This document shows positions 9,349-17,944 of a stretch of DNA of 64,000 nt, in pieces. Below the pieces are notes generated by a model that worked only from the letters and a program-made list of their open reading frames with translations, ran no database searches and was not told where the DNA came from. The DNA lies in contig CAXBKQ010000002.1 of the NCBI GenBank assembly GCA_963976435.1, positions 62,001 to 126,000 of the forward strand, in the 5' to 3' direction. This stretch comes from CAKZNE01 sp963976435 (GTDB lineage: Bacteria > Bacteroidota > Bacteroidia > Flavobacteriales > Schleiferiaceae). Every line of letters begins with the position of its first letter. Positions within the stretch are counted from its first letter, which is position 1. The translations under genes were made by a program, and so were the position numbers.

Positions 9349-9423
9349 GATAAATTTATCTCTGAATGAAAATCATTTGGGATTAATCCAGACCATTTAT
9401 CTTATTAAAAAGATAGTTTTATC
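9349..9423. promoter_or_regulatory. Two palindromic sites, possible operators
   Basis: GATAAATTTATC (9349-9360) is a perfect 12-bp palindrome and GATAGTTTTATC (9412-9423) is a near copy. Both are preceded by AAAAA. The starts are 63 bases apart, about six helical turns, and both lie upstream of the -7 box at 9309-9316. This layout would suit binding by a dimeric activator on one face of the DNA; that role is inferred. In such AT-rich DNA chance cannot be excluded. Confidence 0.35.
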
Positions 9424-9605
9424 AATTTATTTCTCCCATCATTGGCGATAAAGCAGACAGATTTTCACTTGCAGCAAGACAAAATTAGCTCAGAGGATTT
9501 TTTAAGTTTTGCATTAGGTTTATTGATGTTTTTTCCATTTGCCCACTATTCTAGAAATCAGGAAAATCGCATGTGTAGGGAATTTGATATATGGGTTAAT
9601 GTGGC

Positions 9606-10127
9606 TTAGAAATCTCTTCTCACCTCTCCTTTTAAATAAGCCAATGCTTTTTTGGTTGGGAAACTTTCCATTTCCATGGCTTTATTAAGAAGGGTTTTAC
9701 TCAATTGCACACCTTCTGCTTTTGGGTCCATTTCGCCGGCAACATTGTTGATAATCCCAACCGTTGCAGATTTAGAGTTTACCACCAACTTCCAGGCATC
9801 TTCACTAAGGTATATTTGCTGAGATAAATTGTGCTCAAACTCTTGTCTAATATTGCTCACCAATAACTTTCTATACTCTTGAACGGTTAGTCCTTGCGAA
9901 GAAACACGAAGCAACAATCTTTCTGGAGTTATTCTTTCTAAAAACATGGAAATCCTTTCATAAGCTTGCAACCTTATTGGCAGAGAACTCTTTTGGGTTT
10001 CTTTTTTTAAAAAATAGGAACGTCTCTTTTCTTCATTCTCCATAAAATTTGTTAGCATCATATAACAAAGGAGTAATAAAAATAAAGAGGGCAATGAATA
10101 TTTTAAAATTTCAATAATGATTTCCAT
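9606..10127 (-). CDS. Membrane-anchored protein of unknown function (DUF7935-like)
   Basis: The product is 173 aa: an N-terminal membrane helix (about residues 9-25, SLPSLFLLLLCYMMLTNF), then a cytoplasmic region of mostly helical, charged sequence (LPIRLQAYERISMFLERITPERLLLRV). This matches my memory of a conserved Bacteroidota family of unknown function (DUF7935), but I could not verify that. It is encoded alone, opposite to the aspartate aminotransferase gene, so context does not suggest a role. The C-terminus ends KALAYLKGEVRRDF. Confidence 0.7.
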   Translation of the reverse strand: MEIIIEILKYSLPSLFLLLLCYMMLTNFMENEEKRRSYFLKKETQKSSLPIRLQAYERISMFLERITPERLLLRVSSQGLTVQEYRKLLVSNIRQEFEHNLSQQIYLSEDAWKLVVNSKSATVGIINNVAGEMDPKAEGVQLSKTLLNKAMEMESFPTKKALAYLKGEVRRDF

Positions 10128-10194
10128 CTAAAGGATTCAAGGTTAGAATTTTCAAATATCGTAAAAAACACAAACCAAGGAATAGTGAAATTCG

Positions 10195-10202
10195 TAGTTT
10201 TG
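10195..10202 (+). promoter_or_regulatory. Candidate -7 box for the aspartate aminotransferase operon
   Basis: TAGTTTTG matches TAnnTTTG, 18 bases upstream of the ATG at 10221. Confidence 0.55.
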
Positions 10203-10220
10203 TCCACTTAAGTAAAATAT

Positions 10221-11417
10221 ATGAAGCAATTTATTTCTTCAAGAACCCTTAACCTTTCTGAATCTCAAACTATTGCAATGAGCAAAAGAAGTAGAGAAAT
10301 GAAAGAAAGTGGTATTGATGTAATTAGTCTTTCCTTAGGAGAGCCTGATTTTAACACCCCAGATTTTATCAAAGAGGCGGCAAAAGAAGGAATAGACCAA
10401 AACTTCACCCACTACCCTCCAGTTGCTGGGTACAAAGATTTACGTGAAGCTATAAGCCGAAAATTCCTTCGTGATAATAATCTAAAATATAGCGCAGAAC
10501 AGATTGTTGTTTCTACTGGAGCCAAACAGTGTATTGCAAATTTGATGCTTACCCTAATTAATCCAGGTGATGAAGTTTTGCTGCCAGCTCCATATTGGGT
10601 TTCTTATATGGAAGCCATAAAATTAGCAGAAGGCGTGCCGGTTATTATACCTACTAGTATTAAAACTGATTTTAAAGTGGATGGCGCCACTTTGGAAAAA
10701 TACATCAGCCCAAAAACAAAAATGTTGATCTTTAGTTCTCCATGCAATCCTACTGGAAGTTTATATAACGAAAGTGAATTAGCAGACTTGGCCAACACTC
10801 TTGAAAAACATGAAAATATAGTCGCTGTAAGTGATGAAATTTATGAGTTAATTAATTTTGAAGGCAAGCATAGTTCTTTAGCCTCTTTCGATTCAATATA
10901 CAATCGTGTGGTAACCGTAAATGGAGTTTCAAAGGGTTTTTCTATGACGGGATGGAGACTTGGGTATATAGGCGCTCCATTAGAAATTGCAAAGGCTTGC
11001 GACAAAATGCAAGGGCAGTTTACTTCTGCTACTTCAAGCATTAGCCAAAGAGCAGCCATTGCAGCTGTTGATGCAGACCCTAGTGTGGTAGATTATATGA
11101 AAGATGCCTTTTTAAAAAGAAGGAATCTCATGCAAAAAGGCCTTGAAAAAATTTCGGGCATTGAAATAAACACACCCAAAGGAGCTTTCTATTTCTTTCC
11201 GAAGGTAAATAGTCTTTTCGGAAAAAGTTTTGGGAAATGGACCATTAAAAATTCTACTGACCTTTGTATGTATTTGCTGGAAGAAGGGCATGTAGGACTG
11301 GTTCCAGGTGAAGCATTTGGCAGTCCAGATTATATTCGAATTTCCTATGCAGCAAGCGAGGAAAATTTAATTGAAGCCCTAGAAAGAATTAAAAGAGCCA
11401 TAGAAAAACTTAGCTAA
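10221..11417 (+). CDS. aspC: Pyridoxal-phosphate aminotransferase, class I (aspartate aminotransferase type)
   Basis: This is a fold-type I aminotransferase, most like the Bacteroidota/Thermus-type aspartate aminotransferases (398 aa, cytoplasmic). Visible: SLGEPDFNTP near residue 40, STGAKQCIANLM (cofactor phosphate region), SSPCNPTGSLY, SDEIYELINF, the Schiff-base lysine in NGVSKGFSMTGWRLGY, and the substrate-carboxylate arginine in DYIRISYAAS. The exact amino-acid substrate cannot be fixed by reading. The DUF4254 gene begins directly after its TAA (TAAATG), so it probably heads an operon with DUF4254, the GT9 enzyme and TrkH. Confidence 0.92.
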   Translation: MKQFISSRTLNLSESQTIAMSKRSREMKESGIDVISLSLGEPDFNTPDFIKEAAKEGIDQNFTHYPPVAGYKDLREAISRKFLRDNNLKYSAEQIVVSTGAKQCIANLMLTLINPGDEVLLPAPYWVSYMEAIKLAEGVPVIIPTSIKTDFKVDGATLEKYISPKTKMLIFSSPCNPTGSLYNESELADLANTLEKHENIVAVSDEIYELINFEGKHSSLASFDSIYNRVVTVNGVSKGFSMTGWRLGYIGAPLEIAKACDKMQGQFTSATSSISQRAAIAAVDADPSVVDYMKDAFLKRRNLMQKGLEKISGIEINTPKGAFYFFPKVNSLFGKSFGKWTIKNSTDLCMYLLEEGHVGLVPGEAFGSPDYIRISYAASEENLIEALERIKRAIEKLS

Positions 11418-12029
11418 ATGAAGACTGCCTCAGAAATGTATCAAGTTTTTAAACGGAGCATCTCAGATTATCACCTTGAGGATAATATTGATTTTCCTAT
11501 TAAAAATCCTTTTGAAGTTAATAGTTATGATCAGCTTCTTTATCAAAAGAATTGGATCGATACTGTACAATGGCATTTGGAGGATATTATTCGAGATCCT
11601 AAAATTGATCCCGAAAACGCTCTAAAAATTAAAAGGAGAATTGATGCCAGCAATCAAGATAGAACCGATTTGGTGGAGAAAATTGACGATCATTATTTAG
11701 AAGCCTTTAGGGATGTTGAAGTAGAAAAAAATACAAGGATAAACACCGAAAGTCCAGCCTGGGCGATTGACAGACTTTCTATACTAGCCTTAAAAATTTA
11801 CCATATGGAAGTGGAAGCCAATAGAACTGATTTGGCCAAAGAGCTTCTAGATAAGAATAAGTTTAAACTGAGGGTTTTAATGACCCAATTGGAAGATCTT
11901 AGCACCGCTATAGATCAATTACTTGAGGATTTACAAAAGGGTAAGCGAATAATGAAAATTTATCGCCAAATGAAAATGTATAATGACCCAGAATTAAATC
12001 CTGTATTATACGCCCAAAATAAATCCTAA
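11418..12029 (+). CDS. DUF4254 family protein
   Basis: This soluble, largely alpha-helical protein (203 aa) contains WHLEDIIRDP, RRIDASNQDRTDLVEKIDD and the segment TESPAWAIDRLSILALKIYHMEVEAN, typical of DUF4254. The biochemical function is unknown. Members usually sit next to glycosyltransferase family 9 genes, as here: the GT9 gene follows after one base. A role with lipopolysaccharide or surface-glycan assembly is inference from that association. It starts on the base after the aminotransferase stop. Confidence 0.85.
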   Translation: MKTASEMYQVFKRSISDYHLEDNIDFPIKNPFEVNSYDQLLYQKNWIDTVQWHLEDIIRDPKIDPENALKIKRRIDASNQDRTDLVEKIDDHYLEAFRDVEVEKNTRINTESPAWAIDRLSILALKIYHMEVEANRTDLAKELLDKNKFKLRVLMTQLEDLSTAIDQLLEDLQKGKRIMKIYRQMKMYNDPELNPVLYAQNKS

Positions 12030-12030
12030 G

Positions 12031-13071
12031 GTGAGGGTTTTAATAGTTCGATTTTCGGCCTTGGGAGATATCACTTTGAGTTTACCTATTCTTCAACAAC
12101 TCAACGAACAATATCCCAACCTTGAGCTATTTTACCTTTCCAAACCTTTTGCAAAAAGCCTAGTTTCCTCCTGTGATGTGAAATTTGTGGATATTGATCT
12201 AAAATCAAAACACAAGGGAATATTTGGCCTTTTCAAACTTTCACGAAAAATAAAAAAGGAGATAAATCCTGATTTGGTAATTGACTTACATCAGGTATTG
12301 CGAAGTAAAATTTTGAACTTCTTTTTTGGTCTTTCCGCCATCAAAGTCTTTAGCATTAATAAAGGTAGAGCTGAAAAAAAAGCTCTTACAAGGAGGGATA
12401 ATAAGATCCGTAAAACCTTAAAACACAGCAGCCTTAGATACGCCGATGTATTCCAAGAAGCAGGATATCCAATTAACTTTAAGACAGAAACATTCCAAGG
12501 ACTAAAATTAAACTCTAGATCAGATTTAGAATGTGGCATAAAGGATGACGACATAAATGTTGGAATCGCTCCAATGGCTCAGCACAAGGGAAAAAGTTGG
12601 CCCTTGAGATCCATGAAAATTCTCATCCAAAAACTGATAAAAGATGGAAGACAAGTATATTTATTTGGCGGCACTGCTGATTTTGAAGCCTTAAACAGGC
12701 TATCCTCAATTTCGGATCAAGTTGTAAATTTAGTGGGAAAAGGGAATTTATTGGAAGAATTGAACTTCATGAAAAAACTACATGTCTTTGTTGCTATGGA
12801 CAGCAGCAATATGCATTTGGCAAGCATGGTAAATATTCCTGTAGTAAGCATCTGGGGAGCAACCCATAGTGATGCTGGCTTTGGACCCCTTGGAGAAAAC
12901 CATGAATTAAAAGTGGAAATAGAGCCAGAACAATTGGAATGCAGACCTTGTTCTGTATTTGGAAATAAAGAGTGTTTTAGAGGTGATTATGCCTGCCTAG
13001 AAGAAATAAGTCCCAATAGGGTGATGGAAAAAATTAATTTGGCTTTGAAGAAAAATTCCAATGACGCTTAA
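12031..13071 (+). CDS. Glycosyltransferase family 9 (heptosyltransferase-like)
   Basis: This GT-B fold enzyme is of the ADP-heptose:LPS heptosyltransferase superfamily and probably adds a sugar to the lipopolysaccharide core or lipid-linked glycan at the inner membrane. It begins MRVLIVRFSALGDITLSLPI (GTG start at 12031), the family N-terminal signature. The C-terminal donor site has NVGIAPMAQHKGKSWPLR, VYLFGG and the acceptor/donor motif VAMDSSNMHLAS...VSIWGATH. A Cys pair in LECRPCSVFGNKECF is common in Bacteroidota members. 346 aa. Its end overlaps trkH by 11 bases. Confidence 0.9.
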   Translation: MRVLIVRFSALGDITLSLPILQQLNEQYPNLELFYLSKPFAKSLVSSCDVKFVDIDLKSKHKGIFGLFKLSRKIKKEINPDLVIDLHQVLRSKILNFFFGLSAIKVFSINKGRAEKKALTRRDNKIRKTLKHSSLRYADVFQEAGYPINFKTETFQGLKLNSRSDLECGIKDDDINVGIAPMAQHKGKSWPLRSMKILIQKLIKDGRQVYLFGGTADFEALNRLSSISDQVVNLVGKGNLLEELNFMKKLHVFVAMDSSNMHLASMVNIPVVSIWGATHSDAGFGPLGENHELKVEIEPEQLECRPCSVFGNKECFRGDYACLEEISPNRVMEKINLALKKNSNDA

Positions 13072-14869
13072 GGAGATTCGGGAATATCTAAATATTAAAA
13101 TTTACCGGATCAAAGGTACCGTGCAAAAGTTTTTGAGGGTATCTAGTGTAACCGTAGCTTCTATAGTTATGGCTAGCTTAATATACTATCACGGATTTTT
13201 TATTAGTGCTGGCGAAAGAGAAGTGATCACTCTTATTATCAAATGTGGGCTTGGTTTTTATATTTTCAAGTATATCGCCAGATTGATATTAAGCTTTAGC
13301 CCTCTTGAAGACATTAAAAAATCCATCCCTGAGGGGGTGCTTATCCTCATTGTAATTTTAAACTTTCTCTTCGATCGCCTTTTTGGTATTCAAATGGTTC
13401 ATGGAATAGGGAATTTATTTGGTATTGACAATTTGCAGCGCTTTTTTGCACTTGTTATCCAAGGCTATTTCTTTGTGATTTTAATAAATGAAATAGGAAG
13501 AGCCGGAAATATTATTGATAATTTCAAACTTTCACCACCCGTTCTTTTAATTTCATCATTTATACTTTTAATTTCCGTAGGAACAGGGCTTTTGCTCTTG
13601 CCTCAAGTAACTTCTACCGGTGTTTCCATGTCTTTCGACGACGCTCTTTTCACCTCCATTTCGGCGAGTTGTGTTACGGGTTTAACGGTGGTAGAAACCG
13701 CTACTTACTTTAGCCCAAAAGGACAAGCATTAATTATGATGCTGATTCAAATGGGCGGATTAAATATTATTTCCTTTGCTTCCATTTTCGCACTTTTCGC
13801 CGGAAAATCAATAGGCTTAAAACACCAAACTATAATTCAGGACAGCCTAAATGTTGAGTCCTTAAATGATGGTTCAAAATTGTTTAGAAAGGTTTTTAAA
13901 TTCAGTCTTATTATTGAAATCATTGGCGCCTTATTAATATTTTTTAGTTGGAATGCTTATGAATTTGAATCTCTTCGCCAAAAATTATTCTTCTCCATTT
14001 TCCATAGTATTTCAGCATTTAACAATGCCGGTTTTTCACTTTTTGAAAATGGCCTTTACCTTGAAGAGATTCGAGATTTTTATGGTTTTCATTGGATTAT
14101 CGGCATCCTCATTATTTTGGGTGGAATTGGATTCGCCGTAATTACAGATGTATTAAACGTGAAATCAAAACTCAAAAAGGGAAAGTCCTTTTGGAAAACA
14201 TTACAAGCAAATTCCAAAATAGCCTTGCTAAGCACAGGAGTTCTTTTACTTTCAGGTTTTATGATTTTTTACTTTTTTGAAGGAAATAATACCCTTGAAG
14301 GACAAACCACCTTTGGAAAAATTACCAGCTCATTTTTCCAATCCATATCCGCACGAACCGCAGGCTTTAATACAGTTGATATTGGTGGCCTAGCCGCTCC
14401 TGCATTAATATTTGTAATCTTTTTAATGTTTATTGGGGCATCCCCTGGATCCACAGGTGGGGGTATAAAAACCAATACCTTTGTTATGGTACTGCTCGGA
14501 GCATGGACTACAACAACAGGCAGGGAAAGATTGGAGATTTTTAGAAATACCATTCCATTTGATGTATTAAATAAAGCATTTTTAATTTTTCTTTTTTCTA
14601 TTGCCTTTATCTCTTTTGGGATTTTTGGACTGGCCATAGCGGAACCAGATATGGATCTAATGAACCTTTCTTTTGAAGAAGTTTCGGCCTATTGCACCGT
14701 TGGTTTAAGTACGGGAATTACTAGTGAATTGAGTAAGGCAGGAAGAATTATAATTATGCTAAGTATGTTTTTGGGAAAAGTAGGAACTCTCTCCTTAGCC
14801 TTTGCCATTGGTAAAAAGAAAAGAAAAGTGGAATATAAATATCCTAAAACCAATATAATGGTTGGTTAA
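13061..14869 (+). CDS. trkH: TrkH/KtrB-type potassium transporter subunit
   Basis: This inner-membrane potassium channel-transporter has four repeated M1-P-M2 units. Selectivity-filter loops with the typical glycines are visible: SASCVTGLTVVETATYF, HSISAFNNAGFSLFENG, SARTAGFNTVDIGGL with ASPGSTGGGIKTNT after it, and YCTVGLSTGITSELS. About ten or more hydrophobic segments are present in 602 aa. A soluble TrkA/KtrA regulatory partner is not encoded in this window. The start at 13061 lies within the end of the GT9 gene. Confidence 0.93.
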   Translation: MTLKEIREYLNIKIYRIKGTVQKFLRVSSVTVASIVMASLIYYHGFFISAGEREVITLIIKCGLGFYIFKYIARLILSFSPLEDIKKSIPEGVLILIVILNFLFDRLFGIQMVHGIGNLFGIDNLQRFFALVIQGYFFVILINEIGRAGNIIDNFKLSPPVLLISSFILLISVGTGLLLLPQVTSTGVSMSFDDALFTSISASCVTGLTVVETATYFSPKGQALIMMLIQMGGLNIISFASIFALFAGKSIGLKHQTIIQDSLNVESLNDGSKLFRKVFKFSLIIEIIGALLIFFSWNAYEFESLRQKLFFSIFHSISAFNNAGFSLFENGLYLEEIRDFYGFHWIIGILIILGGIGFAVITDVLNVKSKLKKGKSFWKTLQANSKIALLSTGVLLLSGFMIFYFFEGNNTLEGQTTFGKITSSFFQSISARTAGFNTVDIGGLAAPALIFVIFLMFIGASPGSTGGGIKTNTFVMVLLGAWTTTTGRERLEIFRNTIPFDVLNKAFLIFLFSIAFISFGIFGLAIAEPDMDLMNLSFEEVSAYCTVGLSTGITSELSKAGRIIIMLSMFLGKVGTLSLAFAIGKKKRKVEYKYPKTNIMVG

Positions 14870-14880
14870 GGACTAAAAGC

Positions 14881-14888
14881 TACCTTTG
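14881..14888 (+). promoter_or_regulatory. Candidate -7 box for ubiE-porT
   Basis: TACCTTTG matches TAnnTTTG and lies 17 bases before the ubiE ATG, just downstream of the trkH stop. Confidence 0.6.
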
Positions 14889-14904
14889 CAGCCACTTAAA
14901 AGAT

Positions 14905-15630
14905 ATGAGCGAACAAGTTAAACCCTATAAGGCAGAAGGAAGTAAGAAGGAACAAGTTGCCGAAATGTTCGATAATATTTCGCATCGATATGATTTCCTG
15001 AACCATTTTTTATCATTGAATATTGATAAAGGTTGGAGACGAAAGGTGGTAAAAACAGTTACGGAGCAAAATCCTGATCAAATATTAGATGTTGCTACAG
15101 GAACAGCAGATTTGGCTATCGCTCTAACAAAGGCTAGGCCTAAAAAAATTACAGGAATTGATATCTCTGCCGGAATGCTGGCTGTAGGACAGAAAAAAAT
15201 TGAAGCTCGTAGTCTGGATAAAGTTATTACCCTTACTCAGGCAGATTCTGAAAATTTACCTTTTGAAGATGAAAGTTTTGATGTTGTAACCGTTGCCTTT
15301 GGTGTAAGAAATTTTGAAAATCTTGAAAAAGGATTGGCAGAAATTCAAAGAGTACTCCGTAAGGATGGAAAACTTTTAGTCTTAGAATTTTCTCAACCTT
15401 CATCTTTCCCATTCAAACAATTGTATAAATTTTATTTCAAGAATATACTTCCTGGATTGGGTAAAATGCTCAGTAAGGACAGCAGTGCCTACACCTATCT
15501 TCCCGAATCCGTTGATGCCTTTCCCTATGGTGATAGATTCATCAATATTTTAAATAAACTGGGATTTAAAAATTCTAGCTACAAAGAAGTAACTTTGGGT
15601 GTGGCGATGATTTATGATGCAACAAAATAA
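14905..15630 (+). CDS. ubiE: Demethylmenaquinone methyltransferase
   Basis: This is the class I SAM-dependent C-methyltransferase that performs the last step of menaquinone synthesis (2-demethylmenaquinol to menaquinol), peripheral to the inner membrane. Motifs: MFDNISHRYDFLNHFLSLNID at the N-terminus, SAM-binding ILDVATGTADLAIAL, GIDISAGMLAVGQKK, and DVVTVAFGVRNFENLEKGL. The family signature near the end, YLPESVDAFPYGDRF, is present. 241 aa, normal length. PorT follows after 3 bases, an order common in flavobacteria. Confidence 0.96.
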   Translation: MSEQVKPYKAEGSKKEQVAEMFDNISHRYDFLNHFLSLNIDKGWRRKVVKTVTEQNPDQILDVATGTADLAIALTKARPKKITGIDISAGMLAVGQKKIEARSLDKVITLTQADSENLPFEDESFDVVTVAFGVRNFENLEKGLAEIQRVLRKDGKLLVLEFSQPSSFPFKQLYKFYFKNILPGLGKMLSKDSSAYTYLPESVDAFPYGDRFINILNKLGFKNSSYKEVTLGVAMIYDATK

Positions 15631-15633
15631 TGA

Positions 15634-16359
15634 ATGCCTAAAAATCGTTTGAATTCCGTGAAAAAAATTGCTCTCATAATATTTTCCCTTTTGCTACTTG
15701 CGGCTAATGACCTCAGTGCGCAAAAAAGACTGAAAAACCTCCCGAATTACAACAACAAAAAATTGCATTTCGGATTTAGCATTGGTCTTAATTTTTACAA
15801 TTTTAATATTCAGCAAATAGAAAACTTAGCAGATGTTTCGGGTTATTACAGAGCCGAAGGAATAGTAAATCCTGGATATAATGTAAATATTGTAACCAAT
15901 TTTAGACTAGCAGAATATTTAGATTTTAGATTTCTACCCGGCTTTGCCAGTACTAATAGGCTAATTGAGTTTGACGTTATAGAACCGCTTAGTCAGGAAA
16001 GGCAAATTGTTAAAAGGGAAATCGTAAGTAGCTTCTTTGAATTTCCATTTGAATTGAAATACCGATCGAAAAGAGTAGACAATTATGGATTATATGTTAC
16101 CACAGGCTTTAAGTATAATCTAGATCTTTCTTCCAACGAAAATGTCGAAGATGATCGGCTTTTTAAAATCAGAGGTAATGATTTGGGATATGAATTGGGA
16201 TTCGGGATTGATATGTATTTTGAGTTTTTTAAGTTCTCTCCACAAATAAAAGCCACCTTTGGTGTAAATAATCTTTTGGTACAAGATGGAACCTTTTATG
16301 TAGAAGGGATAGAACGCCTTGAGACAAGAGCCATTCTTTTGAATTTCACATTCGAATAA
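15634..16359 (+). CDS. porT: Type IX secretion system outer-membrane protein PorT/SprT
   Basis: PorT is an outer-membrane beta-barrel protein needed for type IX secretion and, in gliding species, motility. The product (241 aa) has a signal peptide ending LSAQ, the PorT-type opening KLHFGFSIGLNFYNF, and alternating strand patterns typical of an eight-strand barrel, finishing TRAILLNFTFE with a terminal aromatic-X pattern. Adjacent placement to ubiE is the conserved flavobacterial context. Three T9SS cargo candidates lie at 39-43 kb. Identification rests on sequence feel plus context. Confidence 0.85.
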   Translation: MPKNRLNSVKKIALIIFSLLLLAANDLSAQKRLKNLPNYNNKKLHFGFSIGLNFYNFNIQQIENLADVSGYYRAEGIVNPGYNVNIVTNFRLAEYLDFRFLPGFASTNRLIEFDVIEPLSQERQIVKREIVSSFFEFPFELKYRSKRVDNYGLYVTTGFKYNLDLSSNENVEDDRLFKIRGNDLGYELGFGIDMYFEFFKFSPQIKATFGVNNLLVQDGTFYVEGIERLETRAILLNFTFE

Positions 16360-16366
16360 ACCTTTA

Positions 16367-17944
16367 ATGCAGGTCGATCTTGATTTAATTTGCAGTCCTG
16401 AAGAAGCTTCAAATGATGATCTTCTATTAGCTATTGCCTTCGCAAAATCTTCCACCCAAGCTTCTAGCTATAGGGGGCATTTTATCCTACGTCGTTCTAT
16501 AGATGCACGGAAGAACCCTGTGAAAATAAATTTGCGGATTAGGTTGTTTTTAGATGAAGAACCTTCCCTACCCGAGCTTCTTAATCTCGATTATAAAAAT
16601 GTTGAGGATCAAAAAAGAATATTAATAATTGGCTGTGGGCCAGCTGGAATGTTTGCCGCTTTGCGATGTATAGAATTGGGTTTGAAACCAATAATTATTG
16701 AAAGAGGCAAAAATGTAAAAGATAGACGACGTGATCTAAAATCCATTAATAGAGATCATAAGGTAAATCCAGAATCGAATTATTGTTTTGGAGAAGGAGG
16801 AGCTGGAACCTATTCGGATGGAAAGCTCTATACAAGAAGTAAAAAAAGAGGAAGCGTAAATCGAATATTGGATATTTTGGTTCAGCATGGAGCCACAAGG
16901 GAAATTCTTATAGATGCACATCCTCATATTGGCACCAATAAATTACCCAAAGTGGTGCAAGCCATGCGGGAAAGAATATTGGAATTTGGAGGTGAAATTC
17001 ATTTCAATACCAAAATGGTGGATTTGCAAATTGAAAATAATCTGATTACCGGAATTATTGATCAAAACCAAAAATTTCACCAAGCAGAAGGCTTGATTTT
17101 AGCAACTGGTCATAGTGCTCGTGATGTTTTTGAATTATTATACCATAAAAAAATAAAAATTGAGGCTAAACCCTTTGCTATGGGTGTAAGGGTAGAACAT
17201 CCTCAAGAGCTAATTGACAAAATCCAATATCATGGGTTTGAACGCGGAGAGGTTTTACCAGCAGCATCCTATAAATTGGTAGAACAGGTAGAAAATCGTG
17301 GAGTTTATTCTTTTTGCATGTGCCCAGGTGGTTTTATTGTACCAGCAGCAACAGGTAGCGAAGAACTTGTGGTAAACGGAATGTCGCCAAGTAAAAGGGA
17401 CAATAAATTTGCTAATTCCGGTATTGTGGTAGCCATTGAATTGGAAGATTTAGAGGAGTATAAAAAATACGGACCATTAGCTGGTTTAAAATATCAGCAA
17501 GAACTGGAAGAAAAGGTTTGGAAAAATGGTGGTGAAGATCAAACGGCACCTGCTCAAAAACTTACCGATTTTGTAAAAGGTAGAATTTCTACAGATTTAA
17601 ATCCAAGTTCTTATATGCCCGGATTAAAAAGTGTAGCTCTTCATGAAATATTACCAAAGCCAATATCCGATAGGTTGCGAAAAGGCTTTATGAAATTTGG
17701 AGATAAAATGAGGGGCTATTATTCCGATAAAGCAAATGTAATTGCTATTGAAAGTCGTACATCCTCACCAGTAAAAATACCTCGTGATCCAAAGAGTCTA
17801 CATCATCCGCAAATAAAAAACCTCTTTCCATGTGGTGAAGGTGCAGGCTATGCTGGTGGTATAGTATCTGCCGGAATTGACGGTGAAAGATGTGCAGAAG
17901 CCATTTCAAAAATGCTGAAAACCTTCAATACAAACCAAGTTTGA
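16367..17944 (+). CDS. FAD-dependent dehydrogenase, COG2509-like
   Basis: A cytoplasmic flavoprotein of 525 aa. The Rossmann dinucleotide motif ILIIGCGPAGMFAALRCIELG sits near residue 87 after an N-terminal lead domain; later come GEGGAGTYSDGKLYTR, EGLILATGHSARDVFELL and the C-terminal PCGEGAGYAGGIVSAGIDG, all typical of the uncharacterised FAD dehydrogenase family COG2509. The substrate is unknown. It starts 7 bases after porT and overlaps the following transporter gene by four bases, so it probably belongs to the same transcript. Confidence 0.88.
   Translation: MQVDLDLICSPEEASNDDLLLAIAFAKSSTQASSYRGHFILRRSIDARKNPVKINLRIRLFLDEEPSLPELLNLDYKNVEDQKRILIIGCGPAGMFAALRCIELGLKPIIIERGKNVKDRRRDLKSINRDHKVNPESNYCFGEGGAGTYSDGKLYTRSKKRGSVNRILDILVQHGATREILIDAHPHIGTNKLPKVVQAMRERILEFGGEIHFNTKMVDLQIENNLITGIIDQNQKFHQAEGLILATGHSARDVFELLYHKKIKIEAKPFAMGVRVEHPQELIDKIQYHGFERGEVLPAASYKLVEQVENRGVYSFCMCPGGFIVPAATGSEELVVNGMSPSKRDNKFANSGIVVAIELEDLEEYKKYGPLAGLKYQQELEEKVWKNGGEDQTAPAQKLTDFVKGRISTDLNPSSYMPGLKSVALHEILPKPISDRLRKGFMKFGDKMRGYYSDKANVIAIESRTSSPVKIPRDPKSLHHPQIKNLFPCGEGAGYAGGIVSAGIDGERCAEAISKMLKTFNTNQV

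Larger units (their letters stand above)
9251..9605. other. Intergenic region upstream of M48 operon
   Basis: This 355-base gap lies upstream of the M48 protease gene (minus) and downstream of an orphan membrane-protein gene (minus). It contains a candidate -7 box and two GATA-type palindromes (listed separately). No convincing small gene is visible in any frame. Confidence 0.6.

Noticed and set aside
17890..17943. ATG at 17890 as the start of the EamA permease
   Set aside because: It would read 54 bases out of phase through the end of the FAD gene; the TTGA junction at 17941 gives the family N-terminus.
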